Below are positions 11,159-22,861 of a DNA stretch of 64,000 nt, in pieces. Position 1 is the first letter of the stretch. Each line of letters opens with the position of its first letter. Origin of the DNA: Caprella mutica (taxonomy: Eukaryota > Arthropoda > Malacostraca > Amphipoda > Caprellidae); assembly GCA_947561585.1 (NCBI GenBank), contig CANNZV010000851.1, forward strand, positions 1 through 64,000, written 5' to 3'. The notes beneath the pieces are model-generated. The model worked only from the letters and a program-made list of their open reading frames with translations, did no database searches and was not told where the DNA came from. Position numbers and translations under genes: made by a program.

Positions 11159-12797
11159 GGTGACACTAAAGCTCTGAGACAAACAAAATACATCAGGTAA
11201 GATATTCAAGTTGGAAAAGCAAGATGAAAAGTGTTTAAGATTTATTAAAGAGAACACTGAGAAGACATGTAAAGAAGTTAATTCAATAAACCCTTCTCTT
11301 ATTCGAATGACTGCCTCCAATCTGTCGGAGTTGCTTCAACCGCTGCACGCAACTCATCCATTGCCCATTTTAATTTGCGTTTTCGTTTAACAGTTTAATT
11401 TTTGTTGTACAGTTACATGAAAATATCTACACACATTATTATCCAATATTTACCACACGCAGAATTCCATCGTATGAAATTTGATGCGAACTTTCCCGCT
11501 CGGGGAAATTCTTCCATCACAACTTTGACTCTCCACTGAAATATGAAAAAATGACACTTATTGTAAGTTATATATAATATTAAACACTATTAACGGTGAA
11601 AATTGTAGGGAAATTGTTCTCATTAGTTCACGTATAATTATTTTATTTACATTAAAAAATGTGTTTTCAGAATGTTTATGTGTCCCTGAAATTCTGAAAT
11701 TTAGAGAAAACCTTTTTTTCTTAAAATGCAACTGTAACTTTTTCTCTCGTAATGGGGCTTATTTCTCCAAGAATGTTTTCGGACAATTCTATCTCTTTTC
11801 TTCAATTAAAATGATTTGGGATGAGAAAAATAATCTTCACATGATAGGTTCTCACTAAGAACATATTTGTGCATTTAGGTGTTTAATGAATTTGATTGAT
11901 TTATTTTGTCTGCAGCGTATAAAATAACTAAAAAATTATAATAAAAACTAATGCCATTGAGTCAGAAGCTTCTGAATGTCATGAAAAGTATGAAATGTAA
12001 AATTAATATCGAATATTGATGATGCAAAAGTTGGACCGAAAGGATTACAGAAACTTAGTCAATTGAATTTAAACTTTCCGATATATTCCTAAATTTCCCT
12101 CAAAACAAAAATAGTTTTCCAATTTCACTTTTGGAATTGAACTTATGACATGAAATTAAGAGATTGACATTAGACCCCTAAATCTTCAGCTTTCAACAAT
12201 AATTTGTTCATGGAAAAACGAGGTATACTATATACTCTAAGTTTAAATTATTTCATATAATATAATCAATTAACTAACGACATTCAATCACAGTGATCTG
12301 AAGCTTTCAATTTATCAATATTAGTTCAATGCTGCTGTTAATTATTAAAATAATTGGATAATGTTCAACGATAATTCGACAAACTGTCATGGCCTGTTAA
12401 ATACGCAAGACTGCAATAGGTAAATTTCCTAACAAATTATAATGGAAAATGAAATGGTATCAGTGTTGAATACTGTAGCAATTTAACATCAACGTCAAAT
12501 GTTCGTGTTGATTCTAATTTGAACATTAATGGCTTTTTCGATGAACTTTTCTTTAGTTCTTGCATGTCCTTCATCATTCAGAACACTCTATTATGACTGT
12601 AACAGCATTGTAGCAGCTTCAGTAAAAAGGTGTATTGTATATTTTTTACCCAAAAATCACGTACAATTTAATCAATACGTTATAATAACTTCCATCTTTT
12701 CTCAATAGAATTATATTATAGCATTGCTTCTAATAACTATGTCTGTATTTTAATACTTAATGTATTATAGAGGACCGTTGCAGTGCTATAACATCAA
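11159..12797. other. AT-rich sequence without recognised features
   Basis: About 1.6 kb. Frames of 65-80 codons (11078-11320 minus, 11661-11858 plus) show no domain. No array or inverted-repeat element found. Confidence 0.5.
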
Positions 12798-12904
12798 CAG
12801 TACTCGGGAAGTAGTCGTTAACATAGGTTGTAAACAAATCTGACCTTTAGGAATATCTGATTGACCTATCATGATCTAGGTTAGCACCCACTTTCCGAGT
12901 ACTG
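12798..12904. mobile_element. 107-bp MITE-like hairpin (CAGTACTCGG ends)
   Basis: The ends are CAGTACTCGGGAAGTAG and, inverted, CACTTTCCGAGTACTG; about 22 of the outer 29 positions pair. A partial copy lies at 41583-41654, with the same internal block (tctga-cttta-gaaat, gattgacctat), and related end sequences recur at 45829-45875. No clear target duplication, so the class is unknown. Confidence 0.6.
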
Positions 12905-13687
12905 AAACATGATTATCTATCTTCACTTAAATTGTTATCTTTTTGCAATGCCATATCTTATGTACATGATTCTCTTGGGTGATTTTATTTTATTACTACT
13001 TTTTATTTGTCAGCAAGAATTACGATATTTCAGCTTGTGCAGTCGTTTTCTAAGACAAGAGTATAATAAATCTCTCCCGTTGAGGCTAATAGCGCTTAAA
13101 GCTGTTGCAAAGCAATTGCAAAAAGATGGAAAATCGTTTTTGTATGGCTTTATTTTCATTGATTATATTGAATTTGTTATTGTTTTTCTCCAATTTTAAA
13201 ATTTCATCTAAATTATCTTCTAAATATAAAATTCTATCTCTCTTAAATAGTTTTGATATTATTAATCTTAACATCTTTCTATGTATATATTCTTGTGAAA
13301 AAGAATTTTCTGAAAAAGGGATCTATTTTGAATCTGAACTTGATGTTAGGAAAGTAGGTAGAAATTTCAATATTTTATTTTTGAATAATAATGATATTGA
13401 ATCAAATTTTTCTTTTTTTCAAAATTTCACCTGATTTCTTCAATTGCAGTAACTACGATTTTTCCCAACTATTTCAGTTGTTATTTGTGTAAAGTTTGAT
13501 TTCACAAACAAAATATCAATAATTTGGTAACTATTCATTTCTGTTCTATTTACTTAATAGTCTTTTGCGTTTAAAATACACATGCATTCGATAAAATAGA
13601 ATGCATCTATCTTTCTCTCACACTAGTTCAAAGTCTCTCCATTTGATGGTTTCATGAATATCTGAATTTCTTGCAATAGATACTATA
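12905..13687. other. overlapping short frames, no recognised gene
   Basis: ATG-started frames at 12909-13199 (96 codons) and 13105-13434 (109 codons) overlap on the plus strand. The first begins with a hydrophobic stretch and ends in a basic stretch; the second is rich in N, S and F, as AT-rich DNA would give. I recognise neither and see no promoter or splice context. Confidence 0.35.
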
Positions 13688-15005
13688 GGGTCGGACGGGG
13701 TATCACTGCGCATACCTTTTTTTGGGGTATCACTTCGCACCCATTATAATTTTGAAACCACTTGTTTTAGCTTACATCTGATTGCACCATCATTTCAAGC
13801 ATTTTCTTTTCTCCCATAAACATCATGACGCACCATTATCCTATTAGTATTTCTAGAGTTAAGTTGCAATGTGTCTTGTGCTCTCAAAACGATCTGAAAA
13901 AAGTTTGCGCTGGTGATATTTAAATCCCACAAACTCTCCATTAACTCTAGAACCAAGATTTATAGATTCATATTGTTCTAACATGTTAGCACAAATAATA
14001 ACAGTTACATTATGTCAAATTTTTAACTTCTCAGTTTTAACGGGTTTCTCGCCACAAACCCGTTAATTTACCCCAGTAAATTAGAAGTAGAGGGGTATCA
14101 CTGCACATCATTAATAACCAGATTTGTATGTAAATAAATATATAAATTATGAGTATTTAGCTCTTAATCAAGCAATAAATACTGAATAAGGTTTTATTTA
14201 TAACAATAAATTTTCGATCGTAGCAGCTATGCAACTTGATTTGGGGGTATTAAGATAGGGAGAGGAGGTATTTAGGGGGGGGGGGGTGAGAGGTAATTGA
14301 ATTAAATATTGATTAACAATAAAGTATGATCATAGTATATCCTTGATAGAAGTAGTTAAATAGTTGCCTAAAATTTAAGAGTGAAATTTATTGCAGATTC
14401 ATTAAATATGTGTTTAAAAAGTAAGTGACAATTAGATTGGTGAGAGGGCATGTAGAGAGGGAAACACAGACGTTTAGATGGGGGTGGGGGGAGCAAGATT
14501 TAGATGTGGGAGAGGGAGAAATAGATTAGGAGAAGAGGAAATAGATGGGGAATAGGGGGATTTAGATGGGAAAAGCGGGAATTTCGATGAGAGGAGAGTG
14601 TGATCAATATGGTAGGAGAGGAGGATTTAGATGGGAAGAAAGGGGGATTAAGATGGGAGGAAAGGGATATTTAGATGGGGGAAGAAGGGGGTTTAGATAG
14701 GGAAGAAGAGGGGCATTAAAATGGGGACAGGAGGTACTTAGGTGGGGGAGAGAAGTACTATATTTATGCACTGCGCAGTAATACCCCTTCCTGCGCGCAG
14801 TGATACCCCGATGCACTCACTAAAAGTTGCGCACAAATAATTACCAATGAGTATTTTATTTATTAAGCTATTATTTCGAAACAGGTTGAGAACCATCCTC
14901 ATTCATGACCATTTCATCACGAGAAAAAGAGTTTCTCTAGTACATTTAGTTTTTGAGTAAATACAGAGTTTGCGGGATTGTGCGCAGTGATACCCCGTCC
15001 GACCC
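13688..15005. mobile_element. TA-flanked non-autonomous element with reiterated end motif
   Basis: The terminal inverted repeats are GGGTCGGACGGGGTATCACT and its inverse, matching for about 26 bp, with TA outside each end (13686-13687, 15006-15007). The subterminal motif ggggtatcactgcgca recurs inside, in forward orientation at 13697, 13724 and 14092 and inverted near 14763, 14790 and 14980. So, as in the array-ended elements, an end-proximal motif is repeated in inverted orientation. No transposase frame. The interior carries a purine-rich array (14225-14760). Total 1318 bp. Confidence 0.75.
14225..14760. repeat. G-rich degenerate array with a 12-G run
   Basis: Irregular repeats of the type gatttagatggggaagaag and gggagaggaggtatttaggg, all purine-rich on the plus strand, with a run of twelve G at 14275-14286. 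Many runs of three to six G lie close together. The 70-codon minus-strand frame at 14604-14816 (rich in L, P, S) is a by-product. Confidence 0.75.
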
Positions 15006-15007
15006 TA

Positions 15008-16329
15008 TGGAAAATTAAAATTTATTAATAACATGCAATCAAAGGTTGAATGCCATTATTTCACAACTAATTTCGTTTCATATTTCCTAATTCCAAATCA
15101 ATACCAACTCAAACCAATTCATATTAATATCATTTCAATACCTAATGAAGTGCCTCAAAATCAAATTTTCTTTTCATGCATCACCAATAATTTTCCTCCA
15201 AACAGTTTAATATCCTCTCAATTTTCTCATCAAACTGTCTTCACTCTTTGAGGCACAATAAAGTAAATATAAATCACAATCCTATTCTAGAATGAATTCA
15301 GGGACTCTACTAATAGGAAGAAACTTTTTCGAGTTCCTATGATCCAATGCTAATATTGGCTTAGACATTTTATTACCACATTCTATAATAAGCGAATAGA
15401 CGGATTTGTTATTATAAATTTCAGTAGTGAAATATCAGAATACTCTTCTTCTAGATAGAGGTACCACTGGCGTTATTAAATTTATAATTGAAATATTTTG
15501 TGTTTTATGTCTTACATATTTGTAAAACTGATTAATTTTCTTGTGATTTTTTTTAGTCATTTTGATTTTCAAACAGAAAACTATTATTAGTTTTTATTAA
15601 TCTCTAAACCTCGAATTGTTCAATTTATTCTGTTTTACCGAAATTATATATATAGTTTTCAATAATACTTAAGTCTTATAATTAACATTATCCAGGGTTA
15701 TACGAGACCTGTTTCTTTCATTGCCATTTCTAGACTGCCTGCAAATCCCTCCAATCAATGATTAGCAAAATGCCAGAGTAATCAGATACTTTGTGTGTCT
15801 CTAACAGATGTAAAATGGTTTAGAAACTAACACCTCCCTCTGTCTCTTTGGGCAATAATTAGATCTTTGTTGCTCTCGAATACCTATTCTACACTGACTT
15901 TATTTAAACTGAATAGTTTAATTAGTTAAGAGATGAGAAGAGAATATCTTAGTGACAACATTGGTAAAAATAGATTTGGTAAAAATAAATTGGTAAAATA
16001 AATAAAATAGTATTAAGTGATTTAGTTCCTTAGATTGTGAATTTAATTAGTTTATTTCCCACTCTGGAATATTTTACGTGATAAATAATTATAATAAATA
16101 TTTGTAAATATATGAAATAGTCAAGCTTAAGCTATTTGATAAATTTTCAATTAAAATTTACATTTTAAATATACATCTTGAAATGAACCTTATTTTATAT
16201 GAGCCCCTGCAATAGTTTCATAAATTATTCCTTTGCTCCTTTTTATTTTGTAGAATAGTACACCTCTCTCTCAAGCGAAATTATTTCAATAAAAGTCCAA
16301 TGGTGAGCAGCTGGTTTTAGTGTTCATTT
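15008..16329. other. AT-rich sequence without recognised features
   Basis: About 1.3 kb. A 72-codon frame at 15033-15251 lacks any recognisable motif. Nothing else noted. Confidence 0.5.
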
Positions 16330-16415
16330 CTCCCCTAACTGGTCATTGAAGTCCTATTCGTTTCACGGCGTTAGGTTCCAATCAGCACCAACTGAGATAA
16401 GGTAAAGTGGTTAGG
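16330..16415. repeat. dispersed repeat (copy 2 of the segment at 306-400)
   Basis: Shares ordered blocks with 306-400 (taactggtcattga, ctattc, tttca, ggttccaat, aactgaga, aaggtaaag). Here no 20-bp array is attached. Confidence 0.7.
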
Positions 16416-16520
16416 TTAAGCTATCGCTACTCTTACAATTCATTCTGGAGTTTCTTTCAAGAGACCAAGACTAAAAAGTTATGGAGGGGACACTTAAGCT
16501 TATAAAGTATCTATATTTAC

Positions 16521-16714
16521 ACTGCGACCAGAATTATTAGTCCTAAGTGTTTATTGACTATATCTCAAAAACGGGCAGCGGTAAATTTACGAAATTTTCA
16601 CCATAAGTGTAGAAGAATATGAGACAAATTCGTGTCATTATACGAAGGTTAACTGTTTTTAATTTTGAATTTATTTAATATTTCCATTTTTCAGGTGACC
16701 AGAATTATTAGTCC
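16521..16714. repeat. left IR/DR of the Tc1-like element
   Basis: Outer direct repeat 16521-16543 and inner direct repeat 16692-16714, the expected transposase-binding sites. They share 18 bp, gaccagaattattagtcc. Confidence 0.9.
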
Positions 16715-16865
16715 CGATTTTTTCGTTTCTTTATAAATTTGTTACAAGGATAAATAAACGAATTTTTTAAATAACAAAACTTTTAACATCAAATACCAAA
16801 TACAAATACACTTTGTAAACACAAGAAAGTAGTCAATAGTGAATTCAATATGGCAGAAATCATGA

Positions 16866-17879
16866 TTATTTCCCAATGTGAGATCCTTGGGATTTTATGA
16901 CTTGAAACATTCGTTCAGTGACAGAATCTGTTAGTTTTTTGATAGTAGAAGGATCCACAGCCTTCGCAGCATTCTGTATGGCAGCCCAGAGATCATTTTT
17001 TGATGAATACTGCTTCCCATTGCTGTAAACACTTCTTTTGATGATGGCCCATAAATTTTCAATGGGATTTAAATCGGGTGAGCAGGCAGGCCAGCCCATC
17101 AGGGTGTTATTCTTGAAGCCCAGTGAGTGCAAGAACTCTTTGGTTTTCTTTGCTGCATGCGACGGAGCATTATCTTGTATAAATATGATTTTACGGCGTT
17201 GTTCCAAAGGCAGGTCATCTAACCAGTCTGAAAGAGCAGAATCAATGAACTCACAGTAGCGCTTAGAATCGAGTTTAACACCTTCTTGCACCTTCACAGG
17301 ACCAATGAGTACATCCCCTATAATTCCCGCCCAAAACATCACCCCTTTACCACCTTGCTGACGTCGCAAACGCATTTGGGAAGGGTCATCCCCAAACACC
17401 CATCCTTTGGACCATCCATCAGGGCCATCCAAAGTTGCTCTACATTCGTCAGTGAATAATATAAGCTTTGGAGAGGTTCTCATATATCTCTTGGCCCAAT
17501 CTAGACGCCTCTCTTTGTGTTTTGGGGTGAGAGGAGGAGTTATAGTGGCTTTTTTTTGTTTAGCAAATTTTCCAAGAACTGAATTGCGGGTCGATTTAGA
17601 CACATCTGCAACCCCGGAAGCGGAAAAAATGTCCTTGCTTGTTGAACCAGGGTTCTTCTTCAATGTAGCCTTCAGGCGGCGCACATCCCTTTCTGATAGT
17701 TTCCTCAATTTGCCTTTATCCTTGCGTTCTTTACGAATTTTCGGATTTTCCAAAAAACGCTTGATGGTTTTTACATGGCGTCCAATTTGTGCAGCTATTT
17801 CAGCTTGAGGCTTCTTCTTAGCTGTTAACTTGATGATAAGGTTTTTTTCTTGCTCTGAAAGGTCCTTTCCACGCCCCAT
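16866..17879 (-). CDS. Tc1/mariner-superfamily transposase, DD37E type, intact
   Basis: Cuts and joins DNA at TA sites in the nucleus, acting on the element's own ends. The frame is 337 codons, the usual Tc1 length. I chose the ATG at 17879 (protein begins MGRGKDLSEQEK); a longer open frame would start at a TTG. Residues about 14-47 form a helix-turn-helix-like region (AAQIGRHVKTIKRFL), followed by a basic stretch at about 49-61 and a second DNA-binding region to about 110. The catalytic triad is visible: D144 in LFTDECRA, D236 in FIQDNAPSH, and E274 in SPDLNPIENLW. There are 37 residues between the second D and E, hence DD37E, a spacing described for some Tc1-like lineages including mosquito ITmDD37E. 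No stop or frameshift interrupts it, and the ends are intact, so it may be recent or still active. Confidence 0.95.
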   Translation of the reverse strand: MGRGKDLSEQEKNLIIKLTAKKKPQAEIAAQIGRHVKTIKRFLENPKIRKERKDKGKLRKLSERDVRRLKATLKKNPGSTSKDIFSASGVADVSKSTRNSVLGKFAKQKKATITPPLTPKHKERRLDWAKRYMRTSPKLILFTDECRATLDGPDGWSKGWVFGDDPSQMRLRRQQGGKGVMFWAGIIGDVLIGPVKVQEGVKLDSKRYCEFIDSALSDWLDDLPLEQRRKIIFIQDNAPSHAAKKTKEFLHSLGFKNNTLMGWPACSPDLNPIENLWAIIKRSVYSNGKQYSSKNDLWAAIQNAAKAVDPSTIKKLTDSVTERMFQVIKSQGSHIGK

Positions 17880-17909
17880 TTTCAACTAATTAAATAAAAA
17901 TTATGTACT

Positions 17910-18103
17910 GGACTAATAATTATGGTCACCTGAAAAAAGGAAATATTAAATAAATTCAAAACAAAGAAGAGTACAACTTTGAAAATTAGTTAGAACGTGT
18001 CTCATACTCTTTTACACCTATGGTTGAAATTTCGGAAATCTTCCGCAAACGGTTTTAGAGTTATGGGCAAAAAACTCTTTGGACTAATAATTCTGGTCGC
18101 AGT
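17910..18103. repeat. right IR/DR of the Tc1-like element
   Basis: Inner direct repeat 17910-17932 and outer direct repeat 18081-18103, mirror image of the left end with the same 171-bp spacing. Confidence 0.9.
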
Positions 18104-18254
18104 GTATTGCTCGTATGCGTATCTCTTTGATATAAAATATCTTGCAAATTGTATTGAGTTGTTAGTGTGCAATTGTATGAAGGGTTAATATAGGTACTCA
18201 TCTAACATTTTCTTTATCTAATCAAGATTTTACGGTAAAAGATTTATCTACCAC

Positions 18255-19113
18255 AGGCCCATACTATACTAGCAGTTTAACTGCAGCGGTGTCACTGCCC
18301 TGCTACTGCTTCTTGAAATTCAAAGTATACTAGGCAGTGAGAACGCGCCAGATACATTTTGCAGTCTATAGTAGAGTGTTTTCTGTAGAAATTGAATGTT
18401 GATTCAATACAAATTTTATAAATAAATGAATCTCCTTTTTTTGTGTAATTTTGAGATTTCCGATATTTTTTTCTCTAATTTCTTTATTTTATTATATTTT
18501 TTTCTAGCTTTCTAAAAAGAATTGTTTATTTTTCCAAATTCTTGAGTCTGATTGATATATATATATATATATATATATATTTACTAGTGTACTTCCCCAT
18601 TAAAATTATTGGGGAATCAATAGTAGAAGAAAAAAAATATTTATAATTTTCAAAATTATGTAATATAGTGTAGCTACGATAAAAATGTGTCTCTGAACTG
18701 AAATTTATGTAAATAAAATTCATTTAAATAAATATACCTATATGTATTTAAAACATTATGTAAATATAAATTTATGTAAAGAAATATATATAAAAAAAGA
18801 CACACATATTTTTTTATATATTAGCTGTATTGGGATATCTTCTACTTTAAACTGGTCTGTGTTTGTACTTATACTTTGACTGCCGCGGTGAAACTGCCTA
18901 GTATACTTTGCAAAGCGTTGCTACTGCGGCGGTGGTAACGCGTCCATATGCGTTGCCACCGCCTAGCGCCGTAGCAACGCTGACTGCCAAGGCGGTAGCA
19001 CCACCAGTATACTATGCAATTTGCTTTTCCATTAATTCAACGGTGATTAATTGAAGATGCGTAAAAAGGGCGGTGGCACCGCGGCGGTGGAACTGCCAGT
19101 ATAGTGTGGGCCT
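18255..19113. mobile_element. GC-rich-ended non-autonomous transposon (MITE)
   Basis: Inverted ends of about 46 bp: AGGCCCATACTATACTAGCA at the left and the inverse of AGGCCCACACTATACTGGCA at the right, both followed by g-tt-ac-gc-gcggtg-cac-gccc. An AT-rich middle includes an (AT)n microsatellite at about 18554-18580. Near the right end is a GC-rich 66-bp imperfect palindrome (18915-18980). I do not see a clear target duplication; the right flank begins TTA. The frames inside (for example 18526-18723) are not genes. Confidence 0.8.
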
Positions 19114-21866
19114 TAGAGTCTTTCCTCACTAACTGTTTGCCAAAAATTTCATTTATATTCCATTGCACATTCAATTATTGTCTTATTGTTGAGTTAAATA
19201 CAAATGCACTCTACGCTCTGTGTGTATTCTATCTTTATTCTCATTCGCTAAAATTAGATTTTCTTTTTATAACTACTGCGATAAAAATAGCTTTTCTTTT
19301 CATGTTTCTGACACAAAGAGAGACACTTCATTTTCTCTGATGAGATTTGCAGAATTTGTATGATTGGATATTTTCAGGAATGACTACCTAAATATATTGC
19401 TATAATAATATAAAAAGAGAAAGTAATTTGATAGACCCCCAAACAAATTATTTAATGTTCTCTGGTAAATTACACTACTTTGACACACGATTCAATAATT
19501 TGATCATCAGTTAAAATATATAAAGCATAATTAATATTAGAGATATGGTAAAATAATGCAATTAGTAATTTCACAGTTTCAACTTGATATATTTGACCAA
19601 CTTTTCAATTATAATCTACGGTATTTACATCGAATATTTGATTTACTACTTTCATTATACATAATTTGAAGCTATTATTATTTTATTAAATCATGAGAAT
19701 TGTATTAGATATAGAAATATTTCTTTAATTATTAATTATAATATTATTTTTTTAAATATATGTTAAATATTATGCAATAGTTGTTATAAGGTATGAATTA
19801 AATTAAATTTAGAAAAAGAGTGTATAATGTGCATCATATAAAACTTGCTCATTAATCATTTGTATTAAAGGATTTGTAAATAATTATATTCAATTTCATA
19901 AATTAACTTATGATGATTACAAACCCTAAGTTTAACAAAAATATTATGCATTCAAATATCTTCGATATCATTCATACATGAAAAGGCATCATCTATTACT
20001 AATGAATATAAATGAAAGAATATCTCTCCCATTCAAACACAGCAAATTATCATCAGAGAAACTTCCTTTGCGAACTCTTAGTTTGAATAATGTCTTCGTT
20101 ATATTAGTTCATAGATATATATTGAATAAAAGAATGTAGAGAAAAGTAGTGCGTCATTTATGCAGTGAGGAGACATTTCAATGGATGAATTGGAAGAAAG
20201 GGGAACTTTGTTAGTGAATGAATAAATGCATTGATGTTATTATTAGAACATCTGAACTGATATATAATATAATAGCTTGTTTCTAATTTTACAGTAATTG
20301 CCAAGTGTGTGATAAAAAAGAAATAATAAGTAATTATTAACAGCTATTAATTCTCAGCTTAGCTCGTAGTCAGATCATGACTCATGACTACCAGAAGAAA
20401 ATATTAAAATTCTAATCTTTGACATTTTTGTCAAATTCTAACATTTTTGTTTCAATCTTCCCACCTTTTCGAATACGAAATTTCCCAATCCACCCAAAGT
20501 TTGAACAACATTCACTGAAGATTTATCAAGATTCGGAACTCAAACCTTTCGAAAATGATGCTTTTCTCTGTTGCTCATCAGAAATAATTGATGAAGAAAA
20601 GGTATTTCTTTCAAATATAAACATAAATTATAGAGATTGGTGAGTTTTGATTATCAAAAATAATCTTGGATAAACTCAGAGAAGAATTAATTTAGCAGCA
20701 GTATATTATTTTAATTAGGAGACTTTATTCACATAATTCAAAGTAAGCTTTTCTCTAAAAAATTTGAATGATTCAGATGCTGGAGAACAAGACTTGAAAG
20801 TTTCTGTTTGTACCTCATAATGATCACTTGGATTACGAAAAGTTGAAGTACCGATAATTTCAGAACTTTCACATCAATCATGCTATATATTGTATTTAAT
20901 TAAAACTATAACAGATGATGTGAGATCATTCGACTCTAAATAAAGGAATAAATTTAGCTATTGAAGTTTATGAACTTCTATTCTATATTGAAGGCTTACA
21001 AAAATATCAATTTAGATTGGGAAAGTATATTCATATTATGATCAATTGAAGCATATCGTATTTATATGTTGAGTACTAATATTGAAGAATTTTACATTTG
21101 AATTAACTTTGGTATTTAATCATGAATCATATCAGCGTAAACATGAAACAAAAAAGTCATTCTCTTTATGAAGCATATTGAACAGCCTCCGATATCTTTA
21201 TTTGATTTATTGCGGATCTTTTTATTTTACTGCTATGATATGATATGAATAAAATTTAACTTTAATTTAATTTGGAATCCCATCGTTATATTTTTCATGT
21301 TAGTATATATTTAAATGAAATGTTTTATTATCTATATACTTACTGAAACCAATTCAATAGGAAAAACATATATATTCTTATTACTTCAATCTAAATTTAT
21401 TTATCAATATTTTATTTTTCTGAGACTTTTTTTTCTCTTTTGATCTGCTGAAGATGTTTCTGAAGGTTCCATTTCTCATTTTGATCTGCTGAAGATGTTT
21501 CAGAAGGTTGCACATCAGTCTTTCTCTGTCCCTAAAACATGGCATCATTCTCCGTAGACTTCTCCCGGGAGACGTGAAGATATTGATAGACTGTCGCTAC
21601 ACTGACACCAATTTCACATCATCGCCTCGGGACATTATTTCACTCACAATATTTTACTTTATAGAAAGTGAAGAACTGAGACACTATTTTGAAGTGTGGT
21701 AACATAAATATATAATATTTGTGATGGGTAAAATAAATGGATGTGATATTTGAAGGGAAAATTCTAATGAAGGGCTGTATGTATTTATTAAACTAAGTGT
21801 ACCATTAATTTATAAATTATTGAGCTCCACGATATTGAGGTAAAATTTTCAATAATACTAAAATAT
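19114..21866. other. AT-rich sequence; one 41-bp duplication
   Basis: About 2.7 kb without recognised genes. At 21440-21510, tgatctgctgaagatgtttc is directly repeated with a 41-bp offset. Frames at 19104-19340, 20419-20643 and 21508-21702 are short and unrecognised. Confidence 0.5.
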
Positions 21867-22852
21867 TTTTCTAGGTATATTCCACCCCTGTATATTCCAC
21901 CCCAGTATATTCTACCCCGGTATATTCCACCCCAGTGAAATTGATCATCAAGGTAACAATAAAAAATCAAACGATTTTATTTCCAGATGGTCATTTGTTA
22001 AATACTTCGCACTCATGAAGAAATAACTCAGACAATAAACTGAGACAATTGGACAATATTTAGAAGTAGCTCAAGTTAAATTTTGAAACTTTATCATAAT
22101 AGACAAAAATACAAATATTCATCGTTTGGTAATTTATTTCGAAGTTAAAATGTTGAGCTAGTGAATATTAATTCCTTTTAACATGAGAAACTGCATTAAA
22201 TGCTCTTACAACAATGGTCGGGAGAGATTTGGAGGGGTCGCCTGGCAGAGACAACCCATTCAATGTTTTTGCTTTTTGCTTATAAGTTGTTGTTTGGATT
22301 CTAGTACAAAATCTTCTGTGATCAAAATCTCTCCATGTAAAAAAAGCAATGATACTCCCACAGTCTTAAAACCCTGCGCAATAGTCCCCTTCATCCCCAT
22401 CAAAAACCTGGTCAAAAAAATATCATATAAAATGTGTAGAAAAAAAGTTTTCGGTCAGAAACTATTAAACTATTTTTCACCACTTTTAATCGAAGTCGAA
22501 ATACCAAATTTATAATAAAATAACATTAACAATAAGTACTATATGACATCATCTTACAGTTAACATCGTTGTTGCGTTGGCGATAGTGAAGAAAATCAGC
22601 TTAAGATTGAAAATAAAATATCTCAACTGATAAAGAGCGTTCACACAACCTTTCTTTCTGCTGTTCTATAACAAATAAACAGCGTGTGAACTCAACAAAA
22701 GGTTTAATTAACTACAAAGAAAATGAAAGTTACTTAGTATTATATAAAATAATAATAAAAATGACTAATATCAATAACTAACAAACCTAACCCGTAAAGT
22801 GGGGTGGAATATACCGGGGTGGAATATACCGAGGTGGAATAAACCGGTCACC
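21867..22852. mobile_element. array-ended element A (9-bp target duplication)
   Basis: Left end TTTTCTAGG (a weakened GGTTCTAGG), right end CCGGTCACC (inverse GGTGACCGG). The flanking 9-bp repeats are CTAAAATAT (21858-21866) and CAAAAATAT (22853-22861), 8 of 9 identical. Just inside the left end are four 15-bp units, gtatattccaccccn (21875-21934); just inside the right end are three inverted units, ggggtggaatatacc (22801-22845). The core holds a 110-codon plus-strand frame (22183-22515) that I do not recognise. Total 986 bp. Shares end motifs and layout with the elements at 42802, 54879 and 59715. Confidence 0.85.
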
Positions 22853-22861
22853 CAAAAATAT

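Larger units (their letters stand above)
16520..18104 (-). mobile_element. apparently complete Tc1-like transposon (DD37E) with IR/DR ends
   Basis: The 1585-bp element begins CACTGCGACCAGAATTATTA and ends with the inverse, with TA outside both ends (16518-16519, 18105-18106). Each terminal inverted repeat is 195 bp and holds two direct repeats sharing gaccagaattattagtcc: outer at 16521-16543 and 18081-18103, inner at 16692-16714 and 17910-17932. The outer-inner spacing is 171 bp on both sides. The sequence between the direct repeats has diverged, whereas the repeats themselves are nearly identical. This is the IR/DR layout known from Sleeping Beauty-type elements. The single gene is open throughout. 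Confidence 0.95.

Noticed and set aside
12909..13434. Overlapping 96- and 109-codon frames as a possible host gene
   Set aside because: No recognised domain, AT-driven composition, no splice or promoter support; left as unannotated sequence.
17038..17808. Plus-strand frames of 73 and 133 codons inside the Tc1-like element
   Set aside because: Antisense shadows of the transposase gene.
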